Source: Phaeodactylibacter xiamenensis
Lineage (GTDB): Bacteria; Bacteroidota; Bacteroidia; Chitinophagales; Saprospiraceae
DNA: 64,000 nucleotides
Assembly: GCF_000759025.1 (NCBI RefSeq)
Contig: NZ_JPOS01000019.1
Coordinates: 1 to 64,000 of the forward strand
Direction of reading: 5' to 3'
The notes under the pieces: model-generated
The model's database searches: none
What the model saw: only the letters and a program-made list of their open reading frames with translations
What the model was told of the DNA's origin: nothing
Part shown: positions 1 to 8,969 of the stretch, piece by piece
Position numbering within the stretch: the stretch's first letter is position 1
Layout: every line of letters begins with the position of its first letter
Position numbers and translations under genes: made by a program

Positions 1-306
1 TTACAGCCCGGCAGGGTATTGGCCCTGCACGCCACACAGGACAAAAGTACACTGATACCACTGATCTTTGCAATCCGATGCCGCCATACAGACATGCCCC
101 GCTCTTATGCCCCTGCTCGCAATCCGTGCAAATCCGCGTAATCAGTCCAATCAGTGTTCCCTCACGCCACACAGGACAAAAGTACACTGATACCACTGAT
201 CTTTGCAATCCAATGCCGCCATAGCCTGCCTCGCTCTTATGCCCCCGCTCGCAATCCGTGCAAATCTGCGTAAATCAGTCCAATCAGTGTTTCATAACCT
301 ACCCCC
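1..306. repeat. Tandem ~135-bp direct repeat (two copies) beside a dispersed repeat
   Basis: No gene is seen here. Two near-identical copies of a ~135-bp unit lie head to tail (about 28-162 and 163-292). Each starts cacgccacacagg, contains actgataccactgatcttt, and ends with a run like aatccgtgcaaatc followed by cagtccaatcagtg. Copy 2 has small indels. The first 29 bases (ttacagcccggcagggtat, then a ccctgc arm) recur almost exactly at 5508-5536. The unit carries no ORF, so it is a non-coding intergenic repeat downstream of the DUF1501 gene. Confidence 0.8.
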
Positions 307-1938
307 TTACTGAGTCATCACAATCTTCCGGCTATACGCCTGCCCCTGCACCTCAATACTGTACACGTAGTAGCCTGCCGCAATCTTCGCCCCAGCGCTC
401 TGAAACGTATGCTGATGCTGCCCCTTAGGCTGATAGCCCCGGAAAAGGGTGGTCACCGGCTGGCCCAGCATGTTGAAGATGTGTACAGTCACATTGGCGC
501 CTTTCGGCAATACGTAGTGGATGCCCACCTGACTGCGCCCATCGTAGGAAGCCCAGTGCCTGAGTTGGTAAACGGGGGCTTCGAAGACCGGTACAGGTGA
601 ACAGGTGAGCCCAAGGCCGGGCAAACGGTCAAAGTACCCGCCCATCACCTGATCAACGATGCCGGGGTCTACGCACAGCCAGTTTTCCAGGACAGAAGCA
701 TAAATCTCCCGGAAATCAGTGCCATACTTCAGATTGCCGGCGTTGTCCACGTCCTGCATATCGGGGTGGTCGCCCAGGAAGCCATTGCCGTTTAGGCCGG
801 GGCCAAAGAGCAGCAGGGGCGCTGCCGCACCGTGGTCGGTGCCATTGGAGGCATTTTGCTCAATGCGGCGGCCAAATTCTGAGAAGGTCATCGCCAGCAC
901 GTCTTTGGCACGGTCGGCGGTAGCCAGGTCATCGTAGAAGGCCTTCACGCTATTCGCCAGATTGTTGAGAAGATTGGCGTGTTGGTTGGGCTGATTGGCG
1001 TGGGTGTCAAAGCCATCGAGTGTGACCATGTAGAGCTTGGTGCCCAGGCCGCCCTTGATCAGCCGCGCCACGAGCGCCAGCTGATTGCCTAATTGCCCTT
1101 CGTAATCTACGTCATTGGTAGCGCTGTTATAGGTTTCGGAGATGATCTCGGCGTAGCGGAAGGTGTTATTGGCTACGGTGCGCAGGTAGCTGATCTGCTC
1201 CCCAAAGTAGCATTCCGGTACATTGACCGGGTCGTAAAGTTCTCCGTCCTGAGCAATTTCGAGGAGCGTGTCCGGGTCTTCCACCTGTACGCTCATGTTG
1301 TTACCATCGGTATTGTCGAAGAGGAAGGTACCGCTGCCGCCAATTTGTACCGCAGGAGGGATGTCCGGTGGGTTGGTGACAAAATCGGGGTATTGTCCTT
1401 CCAGGAAACGCCCCAGCCATCCGCTTGTGTCCACTACATCGCTATCGCTGGCCGTGGTCCAGATATCGGTTGAACGGAAATGGGAAAGGTTCTGCCCGGG
1501 GTAGCCTACGCTGTTTACCACCTTCATCTGCCCGTCCTGCCACATCGGCTGCAGATCACTCATGAAGTTAGGCATGCCGAAGTCGGGGCCCAGGGTAGTC
1601 AGCTCAGATTGAGGGATATGGATATTCGGGCGGGACATCTGATAGGTGCCGTAGTCGAAAAGCGGGATGATGGTATTCAGGCCATCATTGCCTCCCTTGA
1701 AGCGGATGAGTACCAGGATACGGTCACCGGTAGAGTTGGTCAGCCCCCAGGCCAACGGAGAATTGGCCATCGCTGTAACGGGCGTTTGGCTGAGCATCAT
1801 TGCTCCGCCGCTGAAAATGCCCAGGTTGCGCAGGAAGGTACGGCGGCTCCATGCCCGGTGGTCGCGCTCGTGGGCTTCGCCGTGTTCGAGGGCACTGCCG
1901 AGGCGGCCCTTGTCTGTCGTTTTATGGTGGTCACACAT
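307..1938 (-). CDS. DUF1501 domain protein with Tat-type signal and T9SS C-terminal sorting domain
   Basis: This 543-residue secreted protein belongs to the DUF1501 family (sulfatase-like fold; the reaction is unknown to me). A twin-arginine motif, SRRTFLRNLG, sits near residues 32-41, followed by a hydrophobic stretch ending in an Ala-rich cleavage region, which looks like a Tat signal. The family core includes the LIRFKGGNDGLNTI segment and a late TFSEFGRRIEQNASNGTDHG block. The last ~75 residues form a T9SS type A sorting domain (VHIFNMLGQPV, then a basic end SRKIVMTQ). It lies 30 bp downstream of the DUF1800 gene on the same strand; these two families are commonly paired, so an operon is likely. 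A Tat leader with a T9SS domain is unusual. Confidence 0.9.
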   Translation of the reverse strand: MCDHHKTTDKGRLGSALEHGEAHERDHRAWSRRTFLRNLGIFSGGAMMLSQTPVTAMANSPLAWGLTNSTGDRILVLIRFKGGNDGLNTIIPLFDYGTYQMSRPNIHIPQSELTTLGPDFGMPNFMSDLQPMWQDGQMKVVNSVGYPGQNLSHFRSTDIWTTASDSDVVDTSGWLGRFLEGQYPDFVTNPPDIPPAVQIGGSGTFLFDNTDGNNMSVQVEDPDTLLEIAQDGELYDPVNVPECYFGEQISYLRTVANNTFRYAEIISETYNSATNDVDYEGQLGNQLALVARLIKGGLGTKLYMVTLDGFDTHANQPNQHANLLNNLANSVKAFYDDLATADRAKDVLAMTFSEFGRRIEQNASNGTDHGAAAPLLLFGPGLNGNGFLGDHPDMQDVDNAGNLKYGTDFREIYASVLENWLCVDPGIVDQVMGGYFDRLPGLGLTCSPVPVFEAPVYQLRHWASYDGRSQVGIHYVLPKGANVTVHIFNMLGQPVTTLFRGYQPKGQHQHTFQSAGAKIAAGYYVYSIEVQGQAYSRKIVMTQ

Positions 1939-1968
1939 GGTGTTGTTGTTTTGGTGGTTCGGAATGGA

Positions 1969-3423
1969 TTAAGCGAGTTGGAATTCTGGCAAACGGAAAA
2001 GGTGCCGCAGCAAAATGGCAATCTGCTCATCGGCGGTATCCCAGTCCAGGTTCCATTCACCGGCATCAAAGTAGTTCTGCGGGACTTCCCACTTGAAAAC
2101 CGTAGTGGCCCGGTCGTAGGCTTCCGGATTGCTCAGCCCGCCACTGATGAAATGATCAATGATGGAGGCCGTGACCTCATACGGGTCAATGGAATTGCCG
2201 CTTAAATCCTTAGCCAGCTGCACCAGCTCCGGCTTGTAGTCAAAGTAGTACCGCCCGACGATAAAGTCCAGGGACAGCCACCGTTCGGTCATGGTATTGG
2301 TGTCGATCCAGTCGCGGTTGCCCGGCCAGCCTTTTACATCCACCGGAGAGAGGATTTGCTGCCCCAGGTCATTGGCGAGATAGCCTATGATCTGCAGTAC
2401 TTCACCATCAATGGGCACCCGGCTTTCCCGGATGATATTGAGGAAGAGCTCCACCGGGCTTTTAATGATCGTGCCGATTACGTACTCATCAAAGAAGTGT
2501 TCGCTTTTGAACAGTTGACGGAAAACCGGGGCAAGCTCGAAGTTATGATCCTTGAAGGTCTGCGCCAGCCCTGCCACTATGCCCTCGTCCACTTCAGGGT
2601 GCACAAAGGTGCGGTAGATTTTGGTGCAAATGTGCTGGGCGATTTCATCAGGGCGTTGCTCAAACAGGATGTCGTGAAGGTCATCGTAGCTCCAGTTGCC
2701 TGTTTGGCCGAAGACCGTTTTCTCAGTATTGTCAAAAAAGAAAGGCACAAAGTTGATCGGTGTGCAATAGGGTGGACCATTCAGCCCGTTCCAGCCGGTG
2801 AGTGCGCGGGAAGCTTCGGCAATATCGTCTTGGGTATACCCATTGTCCAGCCCCAGGGTAAAGAGCTCAAACAGCTCCCGTGCATAGTTTTCATTAGACT
2901 CAAAACGGGTGTTTTGCACGCCGTTGAGGTAGAGCAGCATCGCAGGCGTTTTGCCCATTTCCACCGTGAAGTCCTTGAAGTTGCCCAGGGCATGTTGCCG
3001 CAGCAGGGTGGTATATTGGTACATGTAGGAAGGGCACTGATAGCTGTTGAAGCTTGTCACGAAGTGGTTGTGCCAAAACAGCGCCAGCTTTTCGCGAAAG
3101 CCAAACTGCAGCATGCCGTTGAGCCATTCGGTTAGCCAGCCGATGACCTGCTCGAAGCGTTGGGTGTTAAAATCATCGTAATCGGCGGTAGACCAGTTGG
3201 CCCATTCGGGCTCATCGGGAAGGGGGAGGTTGAGGGCCTCATCAATCAGGCTGTCGACCAGCGTCTCCGGGTCTTGCTGCAGCGCTCCCTCAATATCTTC
3301 GGGTGCGATGCCATGGCCCATTCGCCGGAAGAGATGCTGCACCCGGGCTTTATTCCAGGGCTTATCGGCACTGGGCACATAGGGCTCTAATGTACCGGTT
3401 GCACAATTCTCGGTTATCATCAT
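1969..3423 (-). CDS. DUF1800 domain protein
   Basis: This protein of about 484 residues belongs to the DUF1800 family. Diagnostic segments are HLFRRMGHG near the N-terminus, FWHNHFVTS, and NYARELFELFTLG followed by ASRALTGW. The frame is open to 3465, but I prefer the ATG pair at 3418-3423, just before the TENCATGTLEPYVP segment that starts many homologues; the upstream start is possible. No signal peptide is evident. It precedes the DUF1501 gene by 30 bp and probably shares its transcript. The DUF1800/DUF1501 pair is widespread in Bacteroidota and Planctomycetes, but its biochemical role is not established. Confidence 0.88.
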   Translation of the reverse strand: MMITENCATGTLEPYVPSADKPWNKARVQHLFRRMGHGIAPEDIEGALQQDPETLVDSLIDEALNLPLPDEPEWANWSTADYDDFNTQRFEQVIGWLTEWLNGMLQFGFREKLALFWHNHFVTSFNSYQCPSYMYQYTTLLRQHALGNFKDFTVEMGKTPAMLLYLNGVQNTRFESNENYARELFELFTLGLDNGYTQDDIAEASRALTGWNGLNGPPYCTPINFVPFFFDNTEKTVFGQTGNWSYDDLHDILFEQRPDEIAQHICTKIYRTFVHPEVDEGIVAGLAQTFKDHNFELAPVFRQLFKSEHFFDEYVIGTIIKSPVELFLNIIRESRVPIDGEVLQIIGYLANDLGQQILSPVDVKGWPGNRDWIDTNTMTERWLSLDFIVGRYYFDYKPELVQLAKDLSGNSIDPYEVTASIIDHFISGGLSNPEAYDRATTVFKWEVPQNYFDAGEWNLDWDTADEQIAILLRHLFRLPEFQLA

Positions 3424-3663
3424 AGCTAAAAGGGTTTTCAGGTTCGTAGAAAAGACGGTTGCCACCGCAGGAAAGTTACGCTACATGGAGGACAAACGGT
3501 CTTAAGCACGCTCCTTTGACGCGGAAACCTGCCTGAGGTTTAATGAGGAGGAATTTTTTAGTAAACCTGACTCTGCGGACCCTGCCAAAAGCCTTCATCA
3601 GACAGTAGCCGAAAAGTTGTATTTTAGAGGTACCGTACACTGATTTTCCCAAAACCCAGCACC

Positions 3664-4055
3664 ATGAAAACCCTTCTTCCAATCTTCACTATCCTGTTTG
3701 TTGCCCTAACCGCATTAGCTCAGGAAGCCCCCGCCCCTATGCTGCTCATTTACGATGCCAGTGGCTCTATGTGGCAAAAACTTGGCGATGAGACCAAAAA
3801 AGTACTCGCTGCCGAAGCCCTGTCTTCTACCGTAGCGAATTTTTCAGAAGACCAACCGGTCGCCCTTATGGCCTACGGGCATCGCGAAAAGGACAACTGC
3901 GATGATGTAGAGTGGCTGCTCGGCCTCGATAATACCTCTAAGGAGGAAGTGATGAAGTCAGAATCCGGACGCTCGGTGCGCACAGTGGCCACGACGAAAC
4001 GATAGAGGTCGAGATCAAGCCGCAAACAACCGTAAAGAAAATAATGACCTACTGA
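3664..4055 (+). pseudogene. Remnant of a secreted von Willebrand factor A domain protein (internal deletion and frameshift)
   Basis: The first ~95 codons encode a signal peptide (MKTLLPIFTILFVALTALAQ) and the start of a vWA domain with the MIDAS motif DASGS. The frame then ends in a non-family tail at 4005. A different frame (codons 3978-4055) encodes HSGHDETIEVEIKPQTT up to a stop at 4053-4055, which reads like the C-terminal end of such a protein. The simplest reading is an internal deletion near 3955-3975 that joined N- and C-terminal parts out of frame. An intact vWA protein is normally several times longer. The fragment sits alone between two minus-strand genes. Confidence 0.65.
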
Positions 4056-4063
4056 TAGTGGGG

Positions 4064-5356
4064 CTAAGCCGTTCCCAGCAGCTCAACAAAGCGATAGACC
4101 TCCTCAAAGGTGTTGTAAAGTGGTGTAGGCGCTACCCGGATAACCCCCGCTTCACCCGGAGGAAGCTGCTTGCCGCTAAGGTTGTCTTCCCGCCAGTCGG
4201 CAATGACGCCCTGCTCTGACAGTGTGTCAAATAACTTCTTTCCACCTTGTTCTGTGAAAATGGAAAGCTGACAGCCCCGCGCCGCCGGATTGGCAGGGGT
4301 GATGATACGGAAACGCCCGGTGGGCAAACTATGCAAAAGCTCCTCCAGGTAGCCGGTAAGCTGTTCGCTCTTTCGCCGCAGCGCAGGCATGGTTGCTTCG
4401 TAGAAAATATCCAGGCTGGCCTTGTGCACAGCAAAGCTGAAAATCTGTGCATTGCTCAGCTGCCAGCCCGCTGCGCCCGGCATGGGATGAAACCCTTTGC
4501 GCATCAGAAACCGCTCGTTCTCATCGTGGCCCCACCAGCCGGCAAAGCGGGGCAGGTCGGGGTTGTTGCCGTGGCGCTCGTGCACGAAGGCACCGCTTGG
4601 TCCGCCGGGGCCGGAATTCAGGTATTTGTAACTGCACCATACCGCGAAGTCAGCGCCCCAGTCATGAAGCTTTAGGTGGGCGTTGCCCGCAGCATGCGCA
4701 AGATCGAAACCGGCATAAGCCCCCGCCCGGTGCGCCGCTTCGGTAATAGCTTGCATATCAAAGAGCTGCCCGGTAAAGTAATTGACGCCACCAAAGAGGA
4801 CCAGCGCGGTTTGTGCTCCATGCTCCTCAATTGTGGCAATAATCTCTTCGGTGCGCAGGGTGTCTTCCCCGGGACGGGGCTGCACTTCCACAATCGCTTC
4901 CTCCGGGCTGAAGCCGTGCCATTTCACCTGGCTTTCCACCGCGTACTGATCAGAGGGGAAAGCCCCGGCCTCCATAATAATTTTGAAACGGGTGGCATCC
5001 GGCCGGTAAAAGCTCACCATCATGAGGTGAAGGTTGGTGGTCAGGGTGTTCATCACCACGACCTCTTCCGGCATGGCACCTACCACATGCGCGCTTTGCT
5101 CCGTCAGGAACTTGTGGTAATCCATCCAGGGCAAATCGCCCCGGAAGTGCCCTTCCACGCCATGGGTTTTCCAATGCTCGAGTTCGTGCTTCAGTGCGGC
5201 TTCTGCGGTTTTGGGCTGTAGCCCCAGGGAGTTGCCACAGAGGTAGAGGCTGTCCTGTCCGTTGTGCTGCGGAATGAAAAAGCGGTCGCGGAAGTGGCGC
5301 ATTGGGTCGCGGGCATCCATTTCGCGGGCGTAGGCAAGAGTGGTGGCTTCGGGCAT
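4064..5356 (-). CDS. kynU: Kynureninase
   Basis: This PLP enzyme (about 430 residues) hydrolyses L-kynurenine or 3-hydroxykynurenine to anthranilate or 3-hydroxyanthranilate plus alanine, in tryptophan breakdown or de novo NAD synthesis. Family signs are YLCGNSLGLQPK near the N-terminus, GVNYFTGQLFD, FDLAHAAGN, and the PLP-lysine segment WCSYKYLNSGPGG around residue 240. The frame opens at TTG 5371, but ATG 5354-5356 (MPEATTLAYA) is the better start because a promoter-like -7 element overlaps the upstream codons. It appears to be a single-gene unit. A RidA-family gene at 41854 could serve the same pathway, but it is far away. Confidence 0.93.
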   Translation of the reverse strand: MPEATTLAYAREMDARDPMRHFRDRFFIPQHNGQDSLYLCGNSLGLQPKTAEAALKHELEHWKTHGVEGHFRGDLPWMDYHKFLTEQSAHVVGAMPEEVVVMNTLTTNLHLMMVSFYRPDATRFKIIMEAGAFPSDQYAVESQVKWHGFSPEEAIVEVQPRPGEDTLRTEEIIATIEEHGAQTALVLFGGVNYFTGQLFDMQAITEAAHRAGAYAGFDLAHAAGNAHLKLHDWGADFAVWCSYKYLNSGPGGPSGAFVHERHGNNPDLPRFAGWWGHDENERFLMRKGFHPMPGAAGWQLSNAQIFSFAVHKASLDIFYEATMPALRRKSEQLTGYLEELLHSLPTGRFRIITPANPAARGCQLSIFTEQGGKKLFDTLSEQGVIADWREDNLSGKQLPPGEAGVIRVAPTPLYNTFEEVYRFVELLGTA

Positions 5357-5368
5357 GAGGTTTTTTTG

Positions 5369-5400
5369 CAAAGATAAACAATGGGTAGAAACCCCTGCAA
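5369..5400 (-). promoter_or_regulatory. Bacteroidota-type promoter of kynU
   Basis: On the minus strand a -33-like TTG (plus 5398-5400) and a -7 element TATCTTTG (plus 5369-5376) are separated by 21 bases, matching the Bacteroidota primary-sigma consensus. Transcription would start only a few bases before ATG 5356, so the mRNA would be nearly leaderless. Confidence 0.5.
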
Positions 5401-5480
5401 AGCAGCAGGAAAGGCTAACAAACTAAGAACAGGTGTAATATGTCCAGCGCTCTTTATCAAAAAACTAGCGCCGGATTCCC

Positions 5481-5510
5481 TTGGCATCTTATGGAAAAGT
5501 GATACCTTTA
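5481..5510 (+). promoter_or_regulatory. Possible promoter of the CHU_C surface-protein operon
   Basis: TTG at 5481-5483 and TACCTTTA at 5503-5510 are spaced 19 bases, close to the Bacteroidota consensus (last base A instead of G). The leader would then run through the dispersed repeat at 5508-5536 to the start at 5655. Confidence 0.3.
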
Positions 5511-5536
5511 CAGCCCGGCAGGGTATAAGCCCTGCC
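5508..5536 (+). repeat. Second copy of the ttacagcccggcagggtat dispersed repeat
   Basis: Twenty-nine bases match window positions 1-29 almost exactly: ttacagcccggcagggtat, a two-base difference, then the ccctgc arm. GCAGGGTATAAGCCCTGC forms a short inverted repeat, so the element could fold. The rest of the 5401-5654 gap shows no gene. Confidence 0.6.
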
Positions 5537-5654
5537 AGCGTCATAGTCTCCACACCCTCGCCCCGCACCGGGGAGCACCCTGAATTTAAAGACTGCCTGT
5601 CCCAATGCAGTAGCAAACTGCTATGGGTTGAAACGATGCCAGAAGGTTAAATTG

Positions 5655-7925
5655 ATGAAGGACTACGACTTCTACCTGCTGAAATGCTATTGCGCTGTAG
5701 CGCTGCTACTCTGTGTCCCCGTTATTTTACCGGCACAGCCTATCATGCTGAGTGACTGCGGTCAACCCTATGTGGACCCGCAGGACGGCAATAACACGAT
5801 GACGGCCCAAAACCGCGATACGTTACGCTATACCACTTACTTCGTGGAAACCCAGCAGCAGCAATCCTACATCGTGGATGTGAATGCCTTCGGCGGGCAG
5901 CAGGTGGACCGGGTGGAGGTGCAGGCGATTATGCCGGATAGTTCCCTCAAATCACTGGGCTCCCTCGCTTTTGGCAACTGCGTGGGCTGCCTTAACGGCT
6001 TCGCTCTGATCGACAACGATAGCCTTATCGTTTCAGAAGTCTCTGATGTCAACACCATGGACATGTGGCTGCAGGCACTGGGGCAGCCTCCTTTTGCCCT
6101 GCCTGGTAATCTGCAGACACTGAGCGGCGTGGGCCGGATTAGCGGGACAGCGCCTTTTTGCGCCATCGGGCTGCAGGTACAGTACAGCGTGTACAGCGAC
6201 CCTAATAATGCCTCCACCGAATTTTCCACCTACATCCACTGCCCGCAGCCGGTGAGCGATTGCAGCTTCAACCCTGTGGGCATACCCGATTGTAACGCCA
6301 ATGCCATCTACTTCTTCGCCGGTGTGCCGGAAGGCTGCTTCGCGGATGATGCCACTATGGAGTGGACAGATGCTGCCGGTAATGTGGTGGGCAATGGGCT
6401 CATCACCAATCATCCGTTCGAAGGGAATCAGGGCTGGTACTACTTCACTGCGGTGGACGACTGTTGCACGGTCCGCGACTCCTTTCTGGTGACCGACCCT
6501 GAATTTGCAGATGCCGGCCCCGATGAAAGCCTTTGCAACGGTACTGACTTCTCCCTTGCCGGTACCGGTGGGCAGGGGCACTTCTGGACGCTCCCGGACG
6601 GGACCTCCACCACCGATTCTGTTTACCAAACGGCAGCTTTGAATCCGGATAATGAGGGCGCCTACATCCTACATGCCTTCAACGAAGAGGGCTGTGAAGA
6701 CCTCGACACCATGAACCTGCAGATTCTCCTGCCGCCCACACCCGAGGTGAGTGCTTCTGCCGCCTGCCTGGGCGATACGGTCTTCCTGCTTACGCAGAAT
6801 GACAGCCTGTTCCAGAGCCTGCAGTGGGTCAACCCTTATCAGGTGCCGGTACCTTTCTCCTTTGTGACAGATTTTGAAGTGACGGATATCGGGGAGTACA
6901 GCCTAACGGCAACGGACCTGAATGGGTGCAGCATCACGGTGCCGCTATTCGTTACCGCCAATCCCCTGCCGGAACCAGAGCTGATCATCGAAGAGACCTG
7001 CGATACGGCCTTTGCCTACTTTTATCCGCCGGAGCTGAGCTTTGAATGGCCCGGTGGCAGTGGCAATGAGCTGGCAACGGCAACCGGGGGCATCTACGCT
7101 GTTACCGTAACCGATTCCCTGGGCTGTGCACTGGACTGGCAGGTGGACATCCCGGAACCCGATGGTCCCGAAGTGCAGTTGTTCATCGAACAGCCCGTCT
7201 GCCCTGGCGAGCTGGGCGAGGTGGAAATCGAGTTGCACAGTACCGAGCGGCAGGCAATTTTCTCCATTGACGGAGGCGAGAACTACACCCTTTCCCAACG
7301 CTTCAAAGACTTGGGCTACGGAGACTACCTGCTGGTCATCCGTGACCTGTTTGACTGTGTACAGGAATTCCCCATAACCATAATCCGGCCTGATACTTTG
7401 GGCGTCAGCCTGGACTACGAACCGATTGAAGTGCGACCGACAACGCCCATTTCCCTGACCGCCAATACCATCGGCGATGTGCAGCGCCTCCAATGGGTGC
7501 CCGACGATATTGATACCGGTCAGCCCACTACAGATTTCATTGCCACCCGAAATTTGGATATCCGGGTGATAGTGGAAGATGGCCGAGGCTGCCTGGCATC
7601 AGCTGCTCTGCCGCTCACAGTAGTACTTGGGGATGTCTACGGGCCAACCGCATTCTCACCCAATGGCGATGGTATCAACGACCGGCTTATTTTGTACAGC
7701 GACGGGGGCTCCGGTGAGATCGTGGAGCGCTTTCAGGTGTACGACCGCTGGGGCGGGCTGCTTTTTGAAGAAGAAGAAGTGCCCCTCAATGACCAAAGCT
7801 ATGGCTGGGACGGCAACCGGCTGGGCGAGCCCATGAACACCGGCACTTACGCCTACTACGGCATTGTGCGCTACCCTAATGGCTTTCGGCGCATCGTCGA
7901 GGGCGAAGTCCACCTGATCCGATAA
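5655..7925 (+). CDS. Large secreted surface protein with gliding-motility (CHU_C) C-terminal domain
   Basis: The protein has about 756 residues. The frame opens at 5628, but ATG 5655 gives a good signal peptide (MKDYDFYLLKCYCAVALLLC...LPAQ). The middle is a string of Ig/SprB-like beta segments with paired cysteines and phrases typical of surface adhesins (DAGPDESLCNG, YSLTATDLNGCSI, YAVTVTDSLGCALDW). The last ~95 residues are the CHU_C / type B sorting domain: GPTAFSPNGDGINDRL, then VYDRWGGLLFE, GWDGNRLGEPMNTGTYAY and a final HLIR. It is probably exported by T9SS and displayed on the cell surface. Two exported-protein genes follow closely, suggesting an operon. Confidence 0.85.
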   Translation: MKDYDFYLLKCYCAVALLLCVPVILPAQPIMLSDCGQPYVDPQDGNNTMTAQNRDTLRYTTYFVETQQQQSYIVDVNAFGGQQVDRVEVQAIMPDSSLKSLGSLAFGNCVGCLNGFALIDNDSLIVSEVSDVNTMDMWLQALGQPPFALPGNLQTLSGVGRISGTAPFCAIGLQVQYSVYSDPNNASTEFSTYIHCPQPVSDCSFNPVGIPDCNANAIYFFAGVPEGCFADDATMEWTDAAGNVVGNGLITNHPFEGNQGWYYFTAVDDCCTVRDSFLVTDPEFADAGPDESLCNGTDFSLAGTGGQGHFWTLPDGTSTTDSVYQTAALNPDNEGAYILHAFNEEGCEDLDTMNLQILLPPTPEVSASAACLGDTVFLLTQNDSLFQSLQWVNPYQVPVPFSFVTDFEVTDIGEYSLTATDLNGCSITVPLFVTANPLPEPELIIEETCDTAFAYFYPPELSFEWPGGSGNELATATGGIYAVTVTDSLGCALDWQVDIPEPDGPEVQLFIEQPVCPGELGEVEIELHSTERQAIFSIDGGENYTLSQRFKDLGYGDYLLVIRDLFDCVQEFPITIIRPDTLGVSLDYEPIEVRPTTPISLTANTIGDVQRLQWVPDDIDTGQPTTDFIATRNLDIRVIVEDGRGCLASAALPLTVVLGDVYGPTAFSPNGDGINDRLILYSDGGSGEIVERFQVYDRWGGLLFEEEEVPLNDQSYGWDGNRLGEPMNTGTYAYYGIVRYPNGFRRIVEGEVHLIR

Positions 7926-7940
7926 AACTGAAATGAAGTG

Positions 7941-8957
7941 ATGAATAAAATAGTAACCCAAATCATTGGTCTTTGCCTCCTGCTGCTGCCGGGCTTGCTG
8001 CATGCCCAGGCTTTTGAGTTTGGGATGGAGACCACCACGGGGATTTCCAATGCCAGTTTTCGGGGGGAGCTTTCGGAAATCGTTGGCTTTTCTGAGCTGG
8101 AGATTGCGGAGACTGAAGTGGACAGCGCTTTTGCCTTTTTTGACCTTAATGCGCCCCGCTGGCTGAAAAACCTCTTTCCCGGCCTGCGCATAGAAATCGA
8201 GCAGGAGCTGGAACGGCAGCAACGGCGAAATGTCCGGATGGCGCGCTTCTTCGTACGCTACAAATTCATTGGAGGTAGTGTGGCTGTTTCTGACCCCCGC
8301 TACATTGACCGGGCCGAGAGCAAAAAACTAAGTAATCAAGTCAAATCCGTACGATTGTCTTTGCGTGGCGACGCCGAAGCCCTGGCGGAACACCTCGCGC
8401 AGATGGCTTTGTCTGATGCCGGTCGGGCGCAGCCCTTTTTCCCCAACCGGTATGATGCGGAGGTGTACGTTCATTTCAAAAAGTTATTCCTGGGCGACCG
8501 TCCCCTCGTCGCTTTCGGGCGCAACGAGCAGATATCCATAGATGCCGAGCTGACCGGCGGGCTTCGGCTGACCGCTGACCCTTCGCCAATGGTTGACCTG
8601 GGCAATATCCTCTTCATTAGCGAAAAGCTGGACAGCCTGATGGAAGGCGGCCTGCTCGCACCGGTGGAAGACATCACCGATCAGGTCGCAGTGGCACTGC
8701 AAAATATTGTATTCGGAAAGTTCCGGGATCCGCGCACCATCCCTTCTCTGGGCTGGTTTGCCCGGGCCACCGTGCCGGTCAATTTTGGCGGAGGTTTCTC
8801 TGTTATTGGCGGCATAGAGGTGGCGCGAAGCCGGCATACCGTCGTAGAGGGGACGGACCCCATGCTGCAGACGTACGCGCACGTAGGCGTACGCTGGCGT
8901 ACCGGTTTTGGCTGGAAGCAAAACAATGCACAACGATCCGCCCGGCGGCGGAAATAA
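7941..8957 (+). CDS. Exported protein of unknown function, probably outer-membrane associated
   Basis: About 338 residues. I start at ATG 7941; an in-frame GTG three bases earlier is possible. A clear signal peptide, MNKIVTQIIGLCLLLLPGLLHAQ, is followed by a region with alternating hydrophobic strands and aromatic residues and a C-terminal segment (GWFARATVPVNFGGGF, YAHVGVRWRTGFGW) that looks like outer-membrane beta strands. It begins 15 bp after the CHU_C gene and ends 12 bp before the next, so the three are probably co-transcribed. It is placed where a PorP/SprF partner often lies beside CHU_C proteins, but I do not see PorP/SprF signatures. The function is not known to me. Confidence 0.75.
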   Translation: MNKIVTQIIGLCLLLLPGLLHAQAFEFGMETTTGISNASFRGELSEIVGFSELEIAETEVDSAFAFFDLNAPRWLKNLFPGLRIEIEQELERQQRRNVRMARFFVRYKFIGGSVAVSDPRYIDRAESKKLSNQVKSVRLSLRGDAEALAEHLAQMALSDAGRAQPFFPNRYDAEVYVHFKKLFLGDRPLVAFGRNEQISIDAELTGGLRLTADPSPMVDLGNILFISEKLDSLMEGGLLAPVEDITDQVAVALQNIVFGKFRDPRTIPSLGWFARATVPVNFGGGFSVIGGIEVARSRHTVVEGTDPMLQTYAHVGVRWRTGFGWKQNNAQRSARRRK

Positions 8958-8969
8958 ACTCAATAGACT

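Noticed and set aside
2356-3135. 259-residue frame opposite the DUF1800 gene
   Set aside because: Antisense shadow; the opposite strand carries the family motifs.
4057-4069. 13-bp match agtggggctaagc shared by 4057-4069 and 14685-14697
   Set aside because: Too short to call a dispersed repeat; only one copy forms a hairpin.
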